DNA of 64,000 nt, taken from Quillaja saponaria. Its lineage: Eukaryota; Streptophyta; Magnoliopsida; Fabales; Quillajaceae. The stretch is taken from positions 16,262,001 through 16,326,000 of the forward strand of contig CM055613.1 in NCBI GenBank assembly GCA_029379385.1, read 5' to 3'. Shown in pieces: positions 58,870-64,000 of the stretch (position 1 is its first letter; every line of letters begins with the position of its first letter). The translations under genes and the position numbers were made by a program. Under the pieces are notes generated by a model that worked only from the letters and a program-made list of their open reading frames with translations, searched no databases and was not told the DNA's origin.

Positions 58870-60500
58870 TTAAATTTTTTTATTTTATTTTAAATCACCT
58901 TATAAATTATATGATAAATTTCAAAACTAGTTTTACAATTAAACAAGTTAGATATAGAATGTATACCTCTGATACTTTCAATTCTTTAGTCGTATTCTTA
59001 ATTCAGCTTTCACTCATTGTTGATTCATCAAGAGCACATCAATGACACAAGTGTCTCATCTCTAAGTGCATTCAAACGAACAAATCCGACAAAAGATCTC
59101 CATGCTTGAAAGTGAGAGGGGTTGCCAAGAGATTTTTTGTCTGCTAATACAAGTTACCAAATCCCTCTCTTTACTTTAGGAATTATACTCAGCCTAAAGT
59201 CCTTTTGAAGATTTTAGGCTCTCTATATTGTGCATACAAATATTCTACTTCATTTTTTTATCTAACTTGTTAAGTTTTCTATTTATAAAACTAGCCATCT
59301 CTCTATGTATGACTTTCCTAAAACTTTTCTTAATTAAATATCGTCCTATTGTGTAGTGACATCTTATGTTAAAATAATCGATGACAGTAGTCATGTAACT
59401 TTTACATATTTATTATTGAACACCAGTCCAATAAAATTTGAACTCATTCTAATTATTTGGATTAAAACTCTTTTTAATTCATTATCTAATTAAATTAATT
59501 AGGCAATCATCTATCAATAGATAATTAATTATTAAGATTTCCTACAAGTCTACATTGTTGTGCCTAGCACATGATGACTACCCATGATAGTATGAGTATG
59601 GTTGTAAACCTTTTGAACATTTTTGTTAACAGTTATCATGCAATTAAATCATTCTATCACTGTAATGTCCCTGATTAAATCTATTTGGTTATGAAAATAA
59701 TGTCAAACCCTAAATTTAATCATATTTGTCTAGATCTTAAGATTATAACTTCATTGAAAAATTAGAAACTTATTTTCTAATTAATATCCTCCTTGCTATG
59801 GCCATAAACTTTAAGTTACATTCTTTTTTATACCTACTAAGAGTGATAGATTCTTTATTGTGCATTTACACATATCTCTATATGCAAGTGATTATATCCA
59901 ATTATTACTTCATAGATGACTCATTAATAGAATCAGAATAAAGTATCGAAGTATAATAACTTACATACAAGATAATTATGATGCCTCAAGTCAAATGACT
60001 ATTTGCACAACAATATAACAATGAGAACCACCTATTGACATGTAAAAGAACTTCATATAGGTGTTTTCAGTCGAGTCAATTCGTGAACTCATGCTCTAAT
60101 AAACACCTATGTAACTGTTGTAGTATCTCATACATAAGTGACTACAAGATCAGTCACTCTCAATTTTTTGAGCCAACTAGATATATATATGTACTAATCT
60201 ATCTAGTTTCACTATGCTTATTTAGTGATCCTATGATTAGGAATATTTAGAAATTAAGCTTAAAAGAAATACATCTCATTAGCATGATCTCATTAGCATG
60301 ATCTCATCATGATACTTATTTCCATTGTTTTAATTTTTTGGACTCATGATAATCAATTAATAACTCTTTGTATGATAATGTTTGTCACTTATTCAATTAA
60401 ATGAATATTATTATCTATTAATAATAATTCGAATAATTTTATACACAATAGAAATATCTTACTACATCACATGCATGTTGGCTTTAAGGCATATATACTA
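58870..60500. repeat. Possible non-coding LTR or leader DNA of an old retrotransposon
   Basis: The block has a slightly higher complexity than its flanks and phrases I associate with repetitive retrotransposon leader or LTR DNA in dicots: GGTGTTTTCAGTCGAGTCAA near 60059, TAGTATCTCATACATAAGTG near 60120, and GCATGTTGGCTTTAAGGCAT near 60473. A 14-bp motif CATGATCTCATTAG is repeated near 60280-60310. No coding motif and no paired LTR were found, so this is only a suggestion. Confidence 0.3.
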
Positions 60501-62285
60501 GTTACTAAAAATTATTACTTGAATTTTTTTTAGCTTAATTAATATAGTGTTAGTGGTAATGAATTAATTTTGCTATATATTAAATAGGGGTGTGCATGGG
60601 TTGGTTTAGATGTTACATCTTCTAAACATTTGTAATAATTAAGTTTCTTTCCATATAGATTTTTTTCCTTTTTTTCTTTCTTTTAATTGCTATTTTATCC
60701 ATTTCTTATCAATGATGATAAAACTTTGTATCATTATTTGGCCCGATGACTTTATATAACAGATTATTATTATCTCTCACATTTGTTGCAGGTGTGATTT
60801 ACTTATAATTTTTTTTATGTGAATTCAACAATTTCCTAAGTTTTTTCATTTTACCACCAAGAATTTAGTACGAAAGTACAATGTTAAGTTTTAAACAAAC
60901 TACTTTTTGAATCATTATCTATCATTCTTTACTATATCTGAGACTAGATAACCATTAAAATTAGTAAAATTTTATATGACGTGATTTAAAATAATTTCAA
61001 CTTTAGCATATAAATTATGATGTTATTAACTATGACTCACGTGCTAGGGAGTAATAAAAACTAGTCCATATATATAATTAGGCTTTTGACCAGACTAAGA
61101 ACTTTAAAAAAAAAATAAATTAAAAGGTAGCATTTAAAACATAAGAGTTAAATAAGGTTGATTTAAAATTGTGTGTCTTGATAATTCGTCTTGACTTTTG
61201 AACTCACAAGTTTAGCCAATGATTATGAGTTTGTTTGTTCAACCCAGGGTTATAAAACCACAAACTCATCTCATGGGTTGGACATATGGCACACTGAATT
61301 CGTGTCTTGATTAAAAGCAGTTCCTCAAAATTGCCTCCATTTTTTATTTTATTATATTTTAAAGACTTAATTACTGTTTTATTTTCTTGAAATTATCTCC
61401 ATTTTTAAATTAGTCATCAAAAAATAGTTTTATTTATTTGTTGTTCTAGAATTCAGAATTTTTCAATCAAGTTGCATTATTTCATTCGCTTGTTATGTAT
61501 AAATAAAATAATCTAAAATAATTAAAAAGTGTTGTTAGATGAACTTTTAAGAATATTTTTTTTAAATAAAAATTAAATATATCCTTATCCCTTGTAAACG
61601 GAGGGGTTTTCTTGACCAGTTGAACCGAGTTAAGTAGGTGGTTTTGGTTTTGCATTCTTTGTTTCATGAGCTTGACATAATGATAGCTCCTTCAAGCAAA
61701 TTGCATATACTAAATTATATCTCAATTGTATCAGAATCTATACAAAATAGTTTGCAATATGTGAAAATGTATGCTTCATTTCTGAATTTTCAGAAAAATT
61801 AATTTCTCAATCTTAGTTTTGAAATAGATTGATAACAAATATTGAACCTACACGAATATTTTAATATAAATATTGAAACTACTTGTATGTTTTTGACAAA
61901 AGTTGATACCGCAGTAATAAATAATATAAGATCTTCAAAAATTTAGTGAGTAATACTTTGTTATACATTAATCTTTATATAATCTCACTATTTACTAAAC
62001 AAACTCACGAAGAATTTTTTTTTTTTTTTTCAATATGCGTGTTTAATTATATTATTTAATAACTACAAAAGAAATTGACTTTTTTTTGTAGTAGTTGTTG
62101 GATTTTTATTTCATGAATAGTTTATGATCAGTTCCACAATTTTGATATAATAATTTTAAGGTAAAAACAAAATTAAAAATTGAGAATTCTCAAAGAATAA
62201 TCCCTTATTTTTTTATTTAAAACTGAAATTCGAACCAAATAATTTTCAAAATCTTGTTATTTATATCGATTTTTGAATTCAACTA
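60501..62285. other. AT-rich intergenic; no gene
   Basis: No coding, RNA or transposon signal that I can support. Several T or A homopolymers occur (for example near 62017). Confidence 0.5.
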
Positions 62286-62289
62286 CTCG

Positions 62290-62520
62290 AATTAAATTTC
62301 AAATTCGAATACATATTCAAGTAAAAAATAATATTTATATTTAACAAACATTCAATTTGATTAATTTTTCATTGTAGAAAATAATATTTATCTAACTATA
62401 TCACGTGTTTAGAAATTTGAAATGCAATTCGAGTAAAAAATAATATATATATTTAACAAACATTCGATTTTATTAATTTTTCATTGCGGAAAATAATATT
62501 TATCTAAATATTTCAGTGTG
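62290..62520. repeat. 112-bp tandem duplication
   Basis: TTCAAGTAAAAAATAATAT at 62316 and TTCGAGTAAAAAATAATAT at 62428 start matching stretches that continue through TTTAACAAACATTC, TTAATTTTTCATTG and GAAAATAATATTTATCTAA. The period is 112 bp with a few substitutions. Confidence 0.85.
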
Positions 62521-63268
62521 TAGAACAAGAATAAAACTAAACTAAGTAGCTTACAAACATTTAAAATTATTACTAGCTTTTGAGATTAGAATAAGTAACA
62601 AGGGTAAAGTACATTTTAAAAAAATATCATGTTTATAATTAAATAAATATGAACAGTTATATAAAGTTACTTTAATTTAATGAATATCAAATCGAATACT
62701 ATAGAGATTGACCAATCCTTTGCAAACGTGCTGCACTTCTAATTTATTTAGAAAATTATTGTCTTAATAATTCAAAAATAGTCAGTATAAAATCTAAAAT
62801 TTTAAAACCAAATCAATTTACTCTATCAACTATAAAATGATCTGTGTGGGACAAAAAAAAAAAAAACTAACAAACAAACAGTGCTTCCCTCTCACAAAAG
62901 TATATTATTATTTTATTCAAAATTTTGTTTTTACTTTCCCCTTCATAGATAGGGTTGGATGATATCTGAATCACTTCATCCCCATACTGGAAGCATATTA
63001 ACCAAATATCTTGATTAATGCTGCAATCACAGCACACTGGCACAACGCCCTAGATGGCGCTCATGCAATCCCAGCCATTCGTCTTTCTTAAGAGAGAAAC
63101 TGTAAACTAGAAACCACCTTTAATATTGTAGCTGGAAAGCCTAGTAAAAGCTAAAATTAGGAGAATAACATTAATTATTCATTAAAAACATCAAAAGAAA
63201 GGCTATATTATACATGCTTTTGAGTACCTAAGCACAAAACCAAAAGGATGGATAGACAAGTCAAGGGA
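62521..63268. other. 3' flank of the dCTP pyrophosphatase gene; no gene
   Basis: AT-rich intergenic DNA. On the minus strand the region left of 63268 would hold the 3' untranslated region and poly(A) site of the pyrophosphatase gene. Confidence 0.45.
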
Positions 63269-63470
63269 ACATAAAATCAGATAGAGATCTGAACAGCAAC
63301 ACTTAGCTTTTTGTCTTCACCATTGATGTCATTGCTGCTCTCGATAATTCCTGCTGCACCCCCACCATGACTAAATCAGATGGGGATCTGAACAGCAACA
63401 CTTAGCTTTTGTCTTCACCATTGATGTTATTGCCGCTCTCGATGGTTCCTGCTGCACCCCCATCATGACT
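63269..63470. repeat. 99-bp tandem duplication over the stop codon of the dCTP pyrophosphatase gene
   Basis: GATCTGAACAGCAACACTTA occurs at 63286 and 63385, followed in both units by GTCTTCACCATTGATGT, GCTCTCGAT, TTCCTGCTGCACCCCCA and CATGACT. The right unit is the coding end of the gene including its TAA (63402-63404). The left unit is a downstream copy in the 3' untranslated region, with one extra T in the T run and about seven substitutions. Confidence 0.92.
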
Positions 63471-63734
63471 ACTTCCCTCATTGAGATGTGTGTGCTTTTT
63501 GGATGACCCTTTGCAGAGCTTGACTGGGTACTTAATGGCGTTGAGCTCCAACTTTTTAAGAACAGCTTTACCAAGATCAATGCCACATATATCAGAGAGC
63601 CTAATTAGGTAAAGCAGGACATCTGAAAGCTCTTCGCCCAGGTGTTGCTTCTCTTCATCTTTCCAATCAGGCAGTCCTCTTGGAACCTCCCCTCTCCACT
63701 GAAATATCTCAGACAACTCTCCCACTTCTCCTAC
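63402..63734 (-). CDS. dCTP pyrophosphatase 1-like (MazG fold), last coding exon, 5' part outside window
   Basis: The exon encodes the metal-binding core of an all-alpha NTP pyrophosphohydrolase, which hydrolyses dCTP (and modified dCTP) to dCMP and pyrophosphate, keeping the nucleotide pool clean. It starts at an AG acceptor (AACAG before 63734), with the first codons reading VGEVGELSEIFQWRGEVPRG. The metal ligands are the E-E pairs in EVGELSE and GEELSDVLLYL (E12xxE-type helix pairs plus Asp in LSD). LSDICGIDLGKAVLKKLELN and AIKYPVKLCKGSSKKH match plant family members. The last 25-30 residues are Ser/Gly/Asn-rich and arise from the duplicated 99-bp region. The exon with the ...LLALVGE lead-in is not found at 63738-64000 and must lie to the right. 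Confidence 0.9.
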   Translation of the reverse strand, partial: VGEVGELSEIFQWRGEVPRGLPDWKDEEKQHLGEELSDVLLYLIRLSDICGIDLGKAVLKKLELNAIKYPVKLCKGSSKKHTHLNEGSSHDGGAAGTIESGNNINGEDKS

Positions 63735-64000
63735 CTGTTAGTCACAAATCCATAGGGTAGATACCAAAACGGCAAAATGTGAAAAGTTATGAGCTGAATA
63801 CAACATCTCCTTTGTTAAAGCTACCATACTGAACAATAAAATCAAATGGGGTCTAATATTGCATGAGACAAATAGTACCATTATCTTATAGTCTTTAACT
63901 TTTGTGCCTTCAATTGCCATTTTTGGTTCTCTGATGCACGTATATACTGTAATTCGTGAAATAAAAGAGGACATGCTTGGAGAATCACACAATGGAAGAC
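63735..64000 (-). other. Intron of the dCTP pyrophosphatase gene (partial)
   Basis: On the minus strand this lies just upstream of the acceptor at 63735-63740. It is AT-rich without a continuing MazG frame, so it is taken as intron. The 84-codon frame over it has no family resemblance. Confidence 0.6.

Noticed and set aside
1..64000. CRISPR array, operon-like gene clusters or a prokaryotic defence system
   Set aside because: Introns, plant gene families and plant retroelements show nuclear plant DNA; no regularly spaced short repeats with unique spacers are present.

Overview
This window looks like nuclear DNA from a eudicot plant. It is strongly AT-rich, one gene has long GT-AG introns, and its decayed transposable elements are of plant types: RTE and L1-like LINEs, Ty3/gypsy elements of chromovirus-like and Tat lineages, MULE-like MITEs. 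I cannot name the species. Only three host genes are supported: an intact single-exon DUF247 gene (18233-19507, +), a ten-exon gene for a two-S1-domain, probably chloroplast, RNA-binding protein resembling Arabidopsis SRRP1 (41937-52401, +), and the last coding exon of a dCTP pyrophosphatase (MazG-fold) gene running off the right edge (63402-63734, -).

Layout. 1-3518: a broken RTE LINE, cut by the left edge, followed head-to-tail by a second 3' fragment of the same family. 4590-16344: three copies of one 2.7-3.4 kb element (two +, one -). Each begins TG, ends CA (one decayed to CT) and is bounded by an exact 5-bp target-site duplication; they fit solo LTRs. Two of them sit inside an AT-rich array of roughly 0.4-0.6 kb units, and removing them restores the array. 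16790-17323: a 218-bp tandem repeat and a CT microsatellite upstream of the DUF247 gene.

20385-28745: two decayed Ty3/gypsy elements with a 0.8 kb inverted-repeat element between them. 28858-29321: a MITE-like element. 30380-33630: a Tat-lineage gypsy fragment on the minus strand, with a separate plus-strand reading frame beyond its integrase; that frame carries a likely 73-bp intron and matches the antisense extra ORF of Tat elements. 33631-39019: an L1-type LINE in two oppositely oriented pieces, in the order expected from twin priming. 40661-41406: another inverted-repeat element.

The S1 gene has accumulated intronic insertions and duplications: a 134-bp tandem duplication, a 107-bp duplication, a 1.5 kb deleted LTR retrotransposon with both LTRs and a primer-binding site, an unrecognised coding-like relic, and a run of 34 C in the last intron. 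Its exons still join into an uninterrupted 392-codon frame. From 52402 to 63000 there is no credible gene, only inverted-repeat elements (one MULE-like with a 10-bp direct repeat at its ends), microsatellites and AT-rich DNA. The dCTP pyrophosphatase gene ends in a 99-bp tandem duplication spanning its stop codon.

The host genes show no sign of acting together, and I see no operon, defence system, CRISPR array or other new multi-gene system. The interest lies in the structure and history of the mobile elements and in the intron and 3'-end rearrangements.
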